In this document: positions 1 through 13,407 of the stretch, piece after piece | Numbering within the stretch: the stretch's first letter is position 1 | Layout of the letters: each line of letters starts with the position of its first letter | Position numbers and translations under genes: made by a program | NCBI GenBank assembly: GCA_946800325.1 | Contig: OX326960.1 | Location: 20,664,393-20,728,392, forward strand | DNA length: 64,000 nt | Reading direction: 5' to 3' | Source of the DNA: Luzula sylvatica | Taxonomy: Eukaryota; Streptophyta; Magnoliopsida; Poales; Juncaceae | The notes under the pieces: generated by a model | The model's input: only the letters and a program-made list of their open reading frames with translations | Told to the model about the DNA's origin: nothing | Database searches by the model: none

Positions 1-247
1 TCAAAACAAGATTTTAACGCTTTGAGGAGTTCAAATAACATGTTTTTAGATCATTTGTATCAGATATTTTAGTACATAACTTTTCACCAAATTTCACAAA
101 TACTAAGAAAGTTTGTTTTTCGATTCAAAACTAGATTTTAACGCTTTGAGGAGTTCAAATAACTTGTTTTTAGATCATTTGTATCGTATCTTTTAGTACA
201 TAACTTTTCACCAAATTTCACAAACACTAGAAAGTTTGTTTTTCGAT
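1..247 (+). repeat. Partial HOR block: last two monomers before first m1
   Basis: The first monomer (1-124) carries catgttttta and cagatatttt with aaatact. It has the m6/m21 hybrid form that closes 7-mer B blocks, although m2 looks the same. The second (125-247) is m22-like (actag, cttgtttttag). It is 123 bp because one A is missing near 229 (cactagaaag in place of cactaagaaag). The upstream block therefore appears to end like a B block. Confidence 0.85.
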
Positions 248-3102
248 TCAAAACAAGATTTTTTAACGCTTTGAGGAGTTCAAATAACATGTTTTCAGAT
301 CATTTGTATCGTATCTTTTAGTACATAACTTTTCACCAAATTTCACAAACACTAAGAAAGTTTGTTTTTCGATTCAAAACAAGATTTTAACGCTTTGAGG
401 AGTTCAAATAACGTGTTTCTAGATCATTTGTATCGTACCTTTTAGTACATAACTTTTCACCAAATTTCACAAACACTAAGAAAGTTTGTTTTTCGATTCA
501 AAACAAGATTTTAACGCTTTGAGGAGTTCAAATAACATTGTTTTAGATCATTTGTATCAGATCTTTTATTACATAACTTTTCACCAAATTTCACAAACAC
601 TAAGAAAGTTTGTTTTTCGATTCAAAACTAGATTTTAACGCTTTGAGGAGTTCAAATAACATGTTTTCAGATCATTTGTATCGTATCTTTTAGTACATAA
701 CTTTTCACCCAATTTCACAAACACTAAGAAAGTTTGTTTTTCGATTCAAAACAAGATTTTAATGCTTTGAGGAGTTCAAATAACATGTTTTCAGATCATT
801 TGTATCGTATCTTTTAGTACATAACTTTTCACCAAATTTCACAAACACCAAAAAAGTTTGTTTTTCGATTCAAAACAAGATTTTAACGCTTTGAGGAGTT
901 CAAATAACGTGTTTCTAGATCATTTGTATCGTATCTTTTACTACATAACTTTTCAACAAATTTCACAAACACTAAGAAAGTTTGTTTTTCGATTCAAAAC
1001 AAGATTTTAACGCTTTGAGGAGTTCAAATAACATGTTTCTAGATCATTTGTATCGTATCTTTTACTACATGACTTTTCACCAAATTTCACAACCACTAAG
1101 CAAGTTTGTTTTTCGATTCAAAACAAGATTTTAACGCTTTGAGGAGTTCAAATAACGTGTTTCTAGATCATTTGTATCGTATCTTTTACTACATAACTTT
1201 TCACCAAATTTCACAAGCACTAAGAAAGTTTGTTTCTCGACTCAAAACAAACTTTCAACGCTTTGAGGAGTTCAAATGACGTGTTTTTAGATCATTTGTA
1301 TCGTATCTTTTAGTACATAACTCTTCACCCAATTTCACTAATACTAGGAAAGTTTGTTTTTCGATTCAAAACGAGATTTTAACGCTTTGAGGAGTACAAA
1401 TAACATGTTTTTAGATCATTTGTATCGTATCTTTTAGTACATAACTTTTTACCAAATTTCACACACACCAAGAAAGTTTGTTTTTCGATTCAAAACAAGA
1501 TTTTAACGCTTTGGGGAGTTCAAATAACGTGTTTCTAGATCATTTGTATCGTATCTTTTAGTACATAAATTTTCACCAAATTTCACAAACACTAAGAAAG
1601 TTTGTTTCTCGACTCAAAACAAACTTTCAACGCTTTGAGGAGTTCAAATGACGTGTTTTTAGATCATTTGTATCGTATCTTTTACTACATGAGTTTTCAC
1701 CAAATTTCACAAACACTAAGAAAGTTTGTTTTTCGATTCAAAAGAAGATTTTAACGCTTTGAGGAGTTCAAATAACATGTTTTTAGATCATTTGTATCGT
1801 ATCTTTTAGTACATAACTTTTCACCCAATTTCCCAAACACTAAGAAAGTTTGTTTTTCAATTCAAAACATGATTTTAATGCTTTGAGGAGTTCAAATAAC
1901 ATGTTTTCAGATCATTTGTATCGTATCTTTTAGTACATAACTTTTCACCAAATTTCACAAACACCAAAAAAGTTTGTTTTTCGATTCAAAACAAGATTTT
2001 AACGCTTTGAGGAGTTCAAATAACGTGTTTCTAGATCATTTGTATCGTATCTTTTACTACATAACTTTTCAACAAATTTCACAAACACTAAGAAAGTTTG
2101 TTTTTCGATTCAAAACAAGATTTTAACGCTTTGAGGAGTTCAAATAACATGTTTTTAGATCATTTGTATCATATCTTTTAGTACATAACTTTTCACCAAA
2201 TTTCACAAACACTAAGCAAGTTTGTTTTTCGATTCAAAACAAGATTTTAACGCTTTGAGGAGTTCAAATAACATGTTTTTAGATCATTTGTATCGTATCT
2301 TTTACTACATAAGTTTTCACCAAATTTCACAAACACTAAGCAAGTTTGTTTTTCGATTTCAAAACCACATTTTAACGCTTTGAGGAGTTCAAATAACGTG
2401 TTTTTCGATCATTTGTATCGTATCTTTTAGTACATAACTCTTCACCCAATTTCACAAATACTAGGAAAGTTTGTTTTTCGATTCAAAACGAGATTTTAAC
2501 GCTTTGAGGAGTACAAATAACATGTTTTTAGATCATTTGTATCGTATCTTTTAGTACATAACTTTTCACCAAATTTCACAAACACCAAGAAAGTTTGTTT
2601 TTCGATTCAAAACAAGATTTTAACGCTTTGGGGAGTTCAAATAACGTGTTTCTAGATCATTTGTATCGTATCTTTTAGTACATAACTTTTCACCAAATTT
2701 CACAAACACTAAGAAAGTTTGTTTTTCGATTCAAAACAAGATTTTAACGCTTTGAGGAGTTCAAATAACGTGTTTCTAGATCATTTGTATCGTACCTTTT
2801 AGTACATAACTTTTCACCAAATTTCACAAACACTAAGAAAGTTTGTTTTTCGATTCAAAACAAGATTTTAACGCTTTGAGGAGTTCAAATAACATGTTTT
2901 TAGATCATTTGTATCAGATCTTTTAGTACATAACTTTTCACCAAATTTCACAAATACTAAGAAAGTTTGTTTTTCGATTCAAAACTAGATTTTAACGCTT
3001 TGAGGAGTTCAAATAACTTGTTTTTAGATCATTTGTATCGTATCTTTTAGTACATAACTTTTCACCAAATTTCACAAACACTAAGAAAGTTTGTTTTTCG
3101 AT
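248..3102 (+). repeat. 23-monomer HOR block (2855 bp), copy 1
   Basis: Order read: m1, m16-like, n1, n2, n3, m5, n4, n5, n6, n7, m11-like, n8, p1, m4, m5, m6, p2, m13, m14, m15, m16, m17, then an m18/m22 hybrid. The length is exactly 23 x 124 + 2 (m1) + 1 (m13). Compared with the 32-mer at 5958 it lacks nine monomers: m7 to m12 are replaced by the single hybrid p2, and m18 to m22 by one hybrid. It shares four single-base variants at a constant 2855-bp distance with the next block (1093, 1339, 1450, 1569); the 32-mer lacks these at the matching places. The sequence that continues past its end is the next copy. Confidence 0.9.
1738..1861 (+). repeat. p1 marker monomer, followed by m4 with ttcaattc
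   Basis: This monomer has aaagaag in place of aaacaag and cccaatttcccaaac in its second half. It ends in tttttcaattc, a loss of the CpG that is normally in tttttcgattc. The p1-m4 pair is present only in the blocks starting 248, 3103, 5958, 19492 and 23962. A related hybrid is at 60718. It is a useful single-copy-per-block marker for one lineage of HOR units. Confidence 0.85.
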
Positions 3103-5957
3103 TCAAAACAAGATTTTTTAACGCTTTGAGGAGTTCAAATAACATGTTTTCAGATCATTTGTATCGTATCTTTTAGTACATAACTTTTCACCAAATTTCA
3201 CAAACACTAAGAAAGTTTGTTTTTCGATTCAAAACAAGATTTTAACGCTTTGAGGAGTTCAAATAACGTGTTTCTAGATCATTTGTATCGTACCTTTTAG
3301 TACATAACTTTTCACCAAATTTCACAAACACTAAGAAAGTTTGTTTTTCGATTCAAAACAAGATTTTAACGCTTTGAGGAGTTCAAATAACATTGTTTTA
3401 GATCATTTGTATCAGATCTTTTATTACATAACTTTTCACCAAATTTCACAAACACTAAGAAAGTTTGTTTTTCGATTCAAAACTAGATTTTAACGCTTTG
3501 AGGAGTTCAAATAACATGTTTTCAGATCATTTGTATCGTATCTTTTAGTACATAACTTTTCACCCAATTTCACAAACACTAAGAAAGTTTGTTTTTCGAT
3601 TCAAAACAAGATTTTAATGCTTTGAGGAGTTCAAATAACATGTTTTCAGATCATTTGTATCGTATCTTTTAGTACATAACTTTTCACCAAATTTCACAAA
3701 CACCAAAAAAGTTTGTTTTTCGATTCAAAACAAGATTTTAACGCTTTGAGGAGTTCAAATAACGTGTTTCTAGATCATTTGTATCGTATCTTTTACTACA
3801 TAACTTTTCAACAAATTTCACAAACACTAAGAAAGTTTGTTTTTCGATTCAAAACAAGATTTTAACGCTTTGAGGAGTTCAAATAACATGTTTCTAGATC
3901 ATTTGTATCGTATCTTTTACTACATGACTTTTCACCAAATTTCACAACCACTAAGCAAGTTTGTTTTTCGATTCAAAACAAGATTTTAACGCTTTGAGGA
4001 GTTCAAATAACGTGTTTCTAGATCATTTGTATCGTATCTTTTACTACATAACTTTTCACCAAATTTCACAAGCACTAAGAAAGTTTGTTTCTCGACTCAA
4101 AACAAACTTTCAACGCTTTGAGGAGTTCAAATGACGTGTTTTTAGATCATTTGTATCGTATCTTTTAGTACATAACTCTTCACCCAATTTCACTAATACT
4201 AGGAAAGTTTGTTTTTCGATTCAAAACGAGATTTTAACGCTTTGAGGAGTACAAATAACATGTTTTTAGATCATTTGTATCGTATCTTTTAGTACATAAC
4301 TTTTTACCAAATTTCACACACACCAAGAAAGTTTGTTTTTCGATTCAAAACAAGATTTTAACGCTTTGGGGAGTTCAAATAACGTGTTTCTAGATCATTT
4401 GTATCGTATCTTTTAGTACATAAATTTTCACCAAATTTCACAAACACTAAGAAAGTTTGTTTCTCGACTCAAAACAAACTTTCAACGCTTTGAGGAGTTC
4501 AAATGACGTGTTTTTAGATCATTTGTATCGTATCTTTTACTACATGAGTTTTCACCAAATTTCACAAACACTAAGAAAGTTTGTTTTTCGATTCAAAAGA
4601 AGATTTTAACGCTTTGAGGAGTTCAAATAACATGTTTTTAGATCATTTGTATCGTATCTTTTAGTACATAACTTTTCACCCAATTTCCCAAACACTAAGA
4701 AAGTTTGTTTTTCAATTCAAAACATGATTTTAATGCTTTGAGGAGTTCAAATAACATGTTTTCAGATCATTTGTATCGTATCTTTTAGTACATAACTTTT
4801 CACCAAATTTCACAAACACCAAAAAAGTTTGTTTTTCGATTCAAAACAAGATTTTAACGCTTTGAGGAGTTCAAATAACGTGTTTCTAGATCATTTGTAT
4901 CGTATCTTTTACTACATAACTTTTCAACAAATTTCACAAACACTAAGAAAGTTTGTTTTTCGATTCAAAACAAGATTTTAACGCTTTGAGGAGTTCAAAT
5001 AACATGTTTTTAGATCATTTGTATCATATCTTTTAGTACATAACTTTTCACCAAATTTCACAAACACTAAGCAAGTTTGTTTTTCGATTCAAAACAAGAT
5101 TTTAACGCTTTGAGGAGTTCAAATAACATGTTTTTAGATCATTTGTATCGTATCTTTTACTACATAAGTTTTCACCAAATTTCACAAACACTAAGCAAGT
5201 TTGTTTTTCGATTTCAAAACCACATTTTAACGCTTTGAGGAGTTCAAATAACGTGTTTTTCGATCATTTGTATCGTATCTTTTAGTACATAACTCTTCAC
5301 CCAATTTCACAAATACTAGGAAAGTTTGTTTTTCGATTCAAAACGAGATTTTAACGCTTTGAGGAGTACAAATAACATGTTTTTAGATCATTTGTATCGT
5401 ATCTTTTAGTACATAACTTTTCACCAAATTTCACAAACACCAAGAAAGTTTGTTTTTCGATTCAAAACAAGATTTTAACGCTTTGGGGAGTTCAAATAAC
5501 GTGTTTCTAGATCATTTGTATCGTATCTTTTAGTACATAACTTTTCACCAAATTTCACAAACACTAAGAAAGTTTGTTTTTCGATTCAAAACAAGATTTT
5601 AACGCTTTGAGGAGTTCAAATAACGTGTTTCTAGATCATTTGTATCGTACCTTTTAGTACATAACTTTTCACCAAATTTCACAAACACTAAGAAAGTTTG
5701 TTTTTCGATTCAAAACAAGATTTTAACGCTTTGAGGAGTTCAAATAACATGTTTTTAGATCATTTGTATCAGATCTTTTAGTACATAACTTTTCACCAAA
5801 TTTCACAAATACTAAGAAAGTTTGTTTTTCGATTCAAAACTAGATTTTAACGCTTTGAGGAGTTCAAATAACTTGTTTTTAGATCATTTGTATCGTATCT
5901 TTTAGTACATAACTTTTCACCAAATTTCACAAACACTAAGAAAGTTTGTTTTTCGAT
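3103..5957 (+). repeat. 23-monomer HOR block (2855 bp), copy 2
   Basis: Nearly identical in order and sequence to 248-3102. Matching private variants are at 3948 (aaccac), 4194 (cactaatact), 4305 (ctttttacc) and 4424 (cataaatttt), each 2855 bp from its partner in copy 1. The two blocks are therefore a recent tandem duplication. Monomers 1 and 2 of the window are the only visible remnants of what came before copy 1. They differ from the corresponding monomers at 2855-3102 by cagatattt against cagatcttt and by the missing A near 229. Confidence 0.9.
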
Positions 5958-8900
5958 TCAAAACAAGATTTTTTAACGCTTTGAGGAGTTCAAATAACAT
6001 GTTTTCAGATCATTTGTATCGTATCTTTTAGTACATAACTTTTCACCAAATTTCACAAACACTAAGAAAGTTTGTTTTTCGATTCAAAACAAGATTTTAA
6101 CGCTTTGAGGAGTTCAAATAACGTGTTTCTAGATCATTTGTATCGTACCTTTTAGTACATAACTTTTCACCAAATTTCACAAACACTAAGAAAGTTTGTT
6201 TTTCGATTCAAAACAAGATTTTAACGCTTTGAGGAGTTCAAATAACATTGTTTTAGATCATTTGTATCAGATCTTTTATTACATAACTTTTCACCAAATT
6301 TCACAAACACTAAGAAAGTTTGTTTTTCGATTCAAAACTAGATTTTAACGCTTTGAGGAGTTCAAATAACATGTTTTCAGATCATTTGTATCGTATCTTT
6401 TAGTACATAACTTTTCACCCAATTTCACAAACACTAAGAAAGTTTGTTTTTCGATTCAAAACAAGATTTTAATGCTTTGAGGAGTTCAAATAACATGTTT
6501 TCAGATCATTTGTATCGTATCTTTTAGTACATAACTTTTCACCAAATTTCACAAACACCAAAAAAGTTTGTTTTTCGATTCAAAACAAGATTTTAACGCT
6601 TTGAGGAGTTCAAATAACGTGTTTCTAGATCATTTGTATCGTATCTTTTACTACATAACTTTTCAACAAATTTCACAAACACTAAGAAAGTTTGTTTTTC
6701 GATTCAAAACAAGATTTTAACGCTTTGAGGAGTTCAAATAACATGTTTCTAGATCATTTGTATCGTATCTTTTACTACATGACTTTTCACCAAATTTCAC
6801 AAACACTAAGCAAGTTTGTTTTTCGATTCAAAACAAGATTTTAACGCTTTGAGGAGTTCAAATAACGTGTTTCTAGATCATTTGTATCGTATCTTTTACT
6901 ACATAACTTTTCACCAAATTTCACAAGCACTAAGAAAGTTTGTTTCTCGACTCAAAACAAACTTTCAACGCTTTGAGGAGTTCAAATGACGTGTTTTTAG
7001 ATCATTTGTATCGTATCTTTTAGTACATAACTCTTCACCCAATTTCACAAATACTAGGAAAGTTTGTTTTTCGATTCAAAACGAGATTTTAACGCTTTGA
7101 GGAGTACAAATAACATGTTTTTAGATCATTTGTATCGTATCTTTTAGTACATAACTTTTCACCAAATTTCACACACACCAAGAAAGTTTGTTTTTCGATT
7201 CAAAACAAGATTTTAACGCTTTGGGGAGTTCAAATAACGTGTTTCTAGATCATTTGTATCGTATCTTTTAGTACATAACTTTTCACCAAATTTCACAAAC
7301 ACTAAGAAAGTTTGTTTCTCGACTCAAAACAAACTTTCAACGCTTTGAGGAGTTCAAATGACGTGTTTTTAGATCATTTGTATCGTATCTTTTACTACAT
7401 GAGTTTTCACCAAATTTCACAAACACTAAGAAAGTTTGTTTTTCGATTCAAAAGAAGATTTTAACGCTTTGAGGAGTTCAAATAACATGTTTTTAGATCA
7501 TTTGTATCGTATCTTTTAGTACATAACTTTTCACCCAATTTCCCAAACACTAAGAAAGTTTGTTTTTCAATTCAAAACATGATTTTAATGCTTTGAGGAG
7601 TTCAAATAACATGTTTTCAGATCATTTGTATCGTATCTTTTAGTACATAACTTTTCACCAAATTTCACAAACACCAAAAAAGTTTGTTTTTCGATTCAAA
7701 ACAAGATTTTAACGCTTTGAGGAGTTCAAGTAACGTGTTTCTAGATCATTTGTATCGTATCTTTTACTACATAACTTTTCAACAAATTTCACAAACACTA
7801 AGAAAGTTTGTTTTTCGATTCAAAACAAGATTTTAACGCTTTGAGGAGTTCAAATAACATGTTTTTAGATCATTTGTATCATATCTTTTAGTACATAACT
7901 TTTCACCAAATTTCACAAACACTAAGCAAGTTTGTTTTTCGATTCAAAACAAGATTTTAACGCTTTGAGGAGTTCAAATAACGTGTTTCAGGATCATTTG
8001 TATCGTATCTTTTACTACATAACTTTTCACCAAATTTCACAAACACTAAGAAAGTTTGTTTTTCGATTCAAAACAAACTTTCAACGTTTTGAGGAGTTCA
8101 AATGACGTGTTTTTAGATCATTTGTATCGTATCTTTTACTACATAAGTTTTCACCGAATTTCACAAACACTAAGAAAGTTTGTTTTTCGATTTCAAAACC
8201 ACATTTTAACGCTTTGAGGAGTTCAAATAACGTGTTTTTAGATCATTTGTATCGTATCTTTTAGTACATAACTCTTCACCCAATTTCACAGACACTAGGA
8301 AAGTTTGTTTTTCGATTCAAAACAAGATTTTAACGCTTTGAGGAGTACAAATAACATGTTTTTAGATCATTTGTATCGTATCTTTTACTACATAAGTTTT
8401 CACCAAATTTCACAAACACCAAGAAAGTTTGTTTTTCGATTCAAAACAAGATTTTAACGCTTTGGGGAGTTCAAATAACGTGTTTCTAGATCATTTGTAT
8501 CGTATCTTTTAGTACATAACTTTTCACCAAATTTCACAAACACTAAGAAAGTTTGTTTCTCGACTCAAAACAAACTTTCAACGCTTTGAGGAGTTCAAAT
8601 GACTTGTTTTTAGATCATTTGTATCGTATCTTTTACTACATAAGTTTTCACCAAATTTCACAAACACTAAGAAAGTTTGTTTTTCGATTTCAAAACCACA
8701 TTTTAACGCTTTGAGGAGTTCAAATAACGTGTTTTTCGATCATTTGTATCGTATCTTTTAGTACATAACTCTTCACCCAATTTCACAAATACTAGGAAAG
8801 TTTGTTTTTCGATTCAAAACGAGATTTTAACGCTTTGAGGAGTACAAATAACATGTTTTTAGATCATTTGTATCGTATCTTTTAGTACATAACTTTTCAC

Positions 8901-9929
8901 CAAATTTCACAAACACCAAGAAAGTTTGTTTTTCGATTCAAAACAAGATTTTAACGCTTTGGGGAGTTCAAATAACGTGTTTCTAGATCATTTGTATCGT
9001 ATCTTTTAGTACATAACTTTTCACCAAATTTCACAAACACTAAGAAAGTTTGTTTTTCGATTCAAAACAAGATTTTAACGCTTTGAGGAGTTCAAATAAC
9101 GTGTTTCTAGATCATTTGTATCGTACCTTTTAGTACATAACTTTTCACCAAATTTCACACACACTAAGAAAGTTTGTTTTTCGATTCAAAACAAGATTTT
9201 AACGCTTTGAGGAGTTCAAATAACATGTTTTTAGATCATTTGTATCAGATCTTTTAGTACATAACTTTTCACCAAATTTCACAAATACTAAGAAAGTTTG
9301 TTTTTCGATTCAAAACTAGATTTTAACGCTTTGAGGAGTTCAAATAACTTGTTTTTAGATCATTTGTATCGTATCTTTTAGTACATAACTTTTCACCCAA
9401 TTTCACAAACACTAAGAAAGTTTGTTTTTCGATTCAAAACAAGATTTTAATGCTTTGAGGAGTTCAAATAACATGTTTTCAGATCATTTGTATCGTATCT
9501 TTTAGTACATAACTTTTCACCAAATTTCACAAACACTAAGAAAGTTTGTTTTTCGATTCAAAACAAGATTTTAACGCTTTGAGGAGTTCAAATAACGTGT
9601 TTCTAGATCATTTGTATCGTACCTTTTAGTACATAACTTTTCACCAAATTTCACAAACACTAAGAAAATTTGTTTTTCGATTCAAAACAAGATTTTAACG
9701 CTTTGAGGAGTTCAAATAACTTGTTTTTTGATCATTTGTATCAGATATTTTAGTACATAACTTTTCACCAAATTTCACAAATACTAAGAAAGTTTGTTTT
9801 TCGATTCAAAACTAGATTTTAACGCTTTGAGGAGTTCAAATAACTTGTTTTTAGATCATTTGTATCGTATCTTTTAGTACATAACTTTTCACCAAATTTC
9901 ACAAACACTAAGAAAGTTTGTTTTTCGAT
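5958..9929 (+). repeat. 32-monomer HOR block (3972 bp)
   Basis: It starts like the 23-mers (m1, m16-like, n1-n3, m5, n4-n7, m11-like, n8, p1, m4, m5, m6) and then runs m7 to m22 in the complete order of an A block. The length is 32 x 124 + 2 + 1 + 1, with the extras from m1, m9 and m13. The m5 copy after p1/m4 carries aagtaacg near 7730, a variant also present at the equivalent m5 in both 36-mers (21762 and 26232). This suggests all p1-containing blocks derive from one ancestor. It is the best candidate for the parental form from which the 23-mers lost nine monomers. Confidence 0.88.
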
Positions 9930-12537
9930 TCAAAACAAGATTTTTTAACGCTTTGAGGAGTTCAAATAACATGTTTTCAGATCATTTGTATCGTATCTTT
10001 TAGTACATAACTTTTCACCAAATTTCACAAACACTAAGAAAGTTTGTTTTTCGATTCAAAACAAGATTTTAACGCTTTGAGGAGTTCAAATAACATGTTT
10101 TTAGATCATTTGTATCAGATATTTTAGTACATAACTTTTCACCAAATTTCACAAATACTAAGAAAGTTTGTTTTTCGATTCAAAACTAGATTTTAACGCT
10201 TTGAGGAGTTCAAATAACATGTTTTTAGATCATTTGTATCGTATCTTTTAGTACATAACTTTTCACCCAATTTCACAAACACTAAGAAAGTTTGTTTTTC
10301 GATTCAAAACATGATTTTAATGCTTTGAGGAGTTCAAATAACATGTTTTCAGATCATTTGTATCGTATCTTTTAGTACATAACTTTTCACCAAATTTCAC
10401 AAACACCAAAAAAGTTTGTTTTTCGATTCAAAACAAGATTTTAACGCTTTGAGGAGTTCAAATAACGTGTTTCTAGATCATTTGTATCGTATCTTTTACT
10501 ACATAACTTTTCAACAAATTTCACAAACACTAAGAAAGTTTGTTTTTCGATTCAAAACAAGATTTTAACGCTTTGAGGAGTTCAAATAACATGTTTTTAG
10601 ATCATTTGTATCATATCTTTTAGTACATAACTTTTCACCAAATTTCACAAACACTAAGCAAGTTTGTTTTTCGATTCAAAACAAGATTTTAACGCTTTGA
10701 GGAGTTCAAATAACGTGTTTCAGGATCATTTGTATCGTATCTTTTACTACATAACTTTTCACCAAATTTCACAAACACTAAGAAAGTTTGTTTTTCGATT
10801 CAAAACAAACTTTCAACGTTTTGAGGAGTTCAAATGACGTGTTTTTAGATCATTTGTATCGTATCTTTTACTACATAAGTTTTCACCGAATTTCACAAAC
10901 ACTAAGAAAGTTTGTTTTTCGATTTCAAAACCACATTTTAACGCTTTGAGGAGTTCAAATAACGTGTTTTTAGATCATTTGTATCGTATCTTTTAGTACA
11001 TAACTCTTCACCCAATTTCACAGACACTAGGAAAGTTTGTTTTTCGATTCAAAACAAGATTTTAACGCTTTGAGGAGTACAAATAACATGTTTTTAGATC
11101 ATTTGTATCGTATCTTTTACTACATAAGTTTTCACCAAATTTCACAAACACCAAGAAAGTCTGTTTTTCGATTCAAAACAAGATTTTAACGCTTTGGGGA
11201 GTTCAAATAACGTGTTTCTAGATCATTTGTATCGTATCTTTTAGTACATAACTTTTCACCAAATTTCACAAACACTAAGAAAGTTTGTTTCTCGACTCAA
11301 AACAAACTTTCAACGCTTTGAGGAGTTCAAATGACTTGTTTTTAGATCATTTGTATCGTATCTTTTACTACATAAGTTTTCACCAAATTTCACAAACACT
11401 AAGAAAGCTTGTTTTTCGATTTCAAAACCACATTTTAACGCTTTGAGGAGTTCAAATAACGTGTTTTTCGATCATTTGTATCGTATCTTTTAGTACATAA
11501 CTCTTCACCCAATTTCACAAATACTAGGAAAGTTTGTTTTTCGATTCAAAACGAGATTTTAACGCTTTGAGGAGTACAAATAACATGTTTTTAGATCATT
11601 TGTATCGTATCTTTTAGTACATAACTTTTCACCAAATTTCACAAACACCAAGAAAGTTTGTTTTTAGATTCAAAACAAGATTTTAACGCTTTGGGGAGTT
11701 CAAATAACGTGTTTCTAGATCATTTGTATCGTATCTTTTAGTACATAACTTTTCACCAAATTTCACAAACACTAAGAAAGTTTGTTTTTTGATTCAAAAC
11801 AAGATTTTAACGCTTTGAGGAGTTCAAATAACGTGTTTCTAGATCATTTGTATCGTACCTTTTAGTACATAACTTTTCACCAAATTTCACAAACACTAAG
11901 AAATTTTGTTTTTCGATTCAAAACAAGATTTTAACGCTTTGAGGACTTCAAATAACATGTTTTTAGATCATTTGTATCAGATCTTTTAGTACATAACTTT
12001 TCACCAAATTTCACAAATACTAAGAAAGTTTGTTTTTCGATTCAAAACTAGATTTTAACGCTTTGAGGAGTTCAAATAACATGTTTTCAGATCATTTGTA
12101 TCGTATCTTTTAGTACATAACTTTTCACCAAATTTCACAAACACTAAGAAAGTTTGTTTTTCGATTCAAAACAAGATTTTAACTCTTTGAGGAGTTCAAA
12201 TAACGTGTTTCTAGATCATTTGTATCGTACCTTTTAGTACATAACTTTTCACCAAATTTCACAAACACTAAGAAAGTTTGTTTTTCGATTCAAAACAAGA
12301 TTTTAACGCTTTGAGGAGTTCAAATAACTTGTTTTTTGATCATTTGTATCAGATATTTTAGTACATAACTTTTCACCAAATTTCACAAATACTAAGAAAG
12401 TTTGTTTTTCGATTCAAAACTAGATTTTAACGCTTTGAGGAGTTCAAATAACTTGTTTTTAGATCATTTGTATCGTATCTTTTAGTACATAACTTTTCAC
12501 CAAATTTCACAAACACTAAGAAAGTTTGTTTTTCGAT
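9930..12537 (+). repeat. 21-monomer HOR block (2608 bp): A lacking one monomer
   Basis: It follows m1 to m22 of the A block except that m18 and m19 are replaced by one hybrid monomer (12042-12165), so it is 124 bp shorter than A. It shares private variants with the A block at 28432 when the 124-bp loss is allowed for: aaagctt (11408 / 29910), tttttgattc (11790 / 30292), gaggactt (11946 / 30448) and aactcttt (12184 / 30810). It is followed by B and C, so 9930-16759 is a 55-monomer form of the 6954-bp super-unit. Other private changes include aaagtctg at 11161 and a tttttagattc near 11666. Confidence 0.88.
12042..12165 (+). repeat. Hybrid monomer m18/m19 at a 124-bp deletion
   Basis: The left part reads as m18 (actag, aacgcttt). 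The right part reads as m19 (catgttttcag, caccaaa). In regular A blocks m18 has cttgtttttag with cacccaa, and m19 has caag with aatgcttt. A one-monomer unequal exchange inside the ctttgaggagttcaaataac segment explains both the mosaic and the missing 124 bp. The n2 type has a similar left and middle part but cacccaa, so a donor of that type is a less likely alternative. Confidence 0.75.
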
Positions 12538-13407
12538 TCAAAACAAGATTTTTTAACGCTTTGAGGAGTTCAAATAACATGTTTTCAGATCATTTGTATC
12601 GTATCTTTTAGTACATAACTTTTCACCAAATTTCACAAACACTAAGAAAGTTTGTTTTTCGATTCAAAACAAGATTTTAACGCTTTGAGGAGTTCAAATA
12701 ACATGTTTTTAGATCATTTGTATCAGATATTTTAGTACATAACTTTTCACCAAATTTCACAAATACTAAGAAAGTTTGTTTTTCGATTCAAAACTAGATT
12801 TTAACGCTTTGAGGAGTTCAAATAACATGTTTTTAGATCATTTGTATCGTATCTTTTAGTACATAACTTTTCACCCAATTTCACAAACACTAAGAAAGTT
12901 TGTTTTTCGATTCAAAACATGATTTTAATGCTTTGAGGAGTTCAAATAACATGTTTTCAGATCATTTGTATCGTATCTTTTAGTACATAACTTTTCACCA
13001 AATTTCACAAACACCAAAAAAGTTTGTTTTTCGATTCAAAATAAGATTTTAACGCTTTGAGGAGTTCAAATAACGTGTTTCTAGATCATTTGTATCGTAT
13101 CTTTTACTACATAACTTTTCAACAAATTTCACAAACACTAAGAAAGTTTGTTTTTCGATTCAAAACAAGATTTTAACGCTTTGAGGAGTTCAAATAACAT
13201 GTTTTTAGATCATTTGTATCAGATATTTTAGTACATAACTTTTCACCAAATTTCACAAATACTAAGAAAGTTTGTTTTTCGATTCAAAACTAGATTTTAA
13301 CGCTTTGAGGAGTTCAAATAACTTGTTTTTAGATCATTTGTATCGTATCTTTTAGTACATAACTTTTCACCAAATTTCACAAACACTAAGAAAGTTTGTT
13401 TTTCGAT
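12538..13407 (+). repeat. B block, 7-monomer HOR unit (870 bp)
   Basis: Order: m1, m2, m3, m4, m5, an m6/m21 hybrid, m22. This is an A block with 15 monomers removed between m6 and m21. The length 870 is 7 x 124 + 2, as expected when only m1 is long. The m5 of this copy has a private aaaataag (C to T) near 13041. It lies between a 21-mer and a C block. Confidence 0.9.

Noticed and set aside
20..40. gaggag as a Shine-Dalgarno followed by catg starts
   Set aside because: gaggagttcaaataacatg recurs hundreds of times, and the frame after it closes within tens of codons. The resemblance is a by-product of the repeat.
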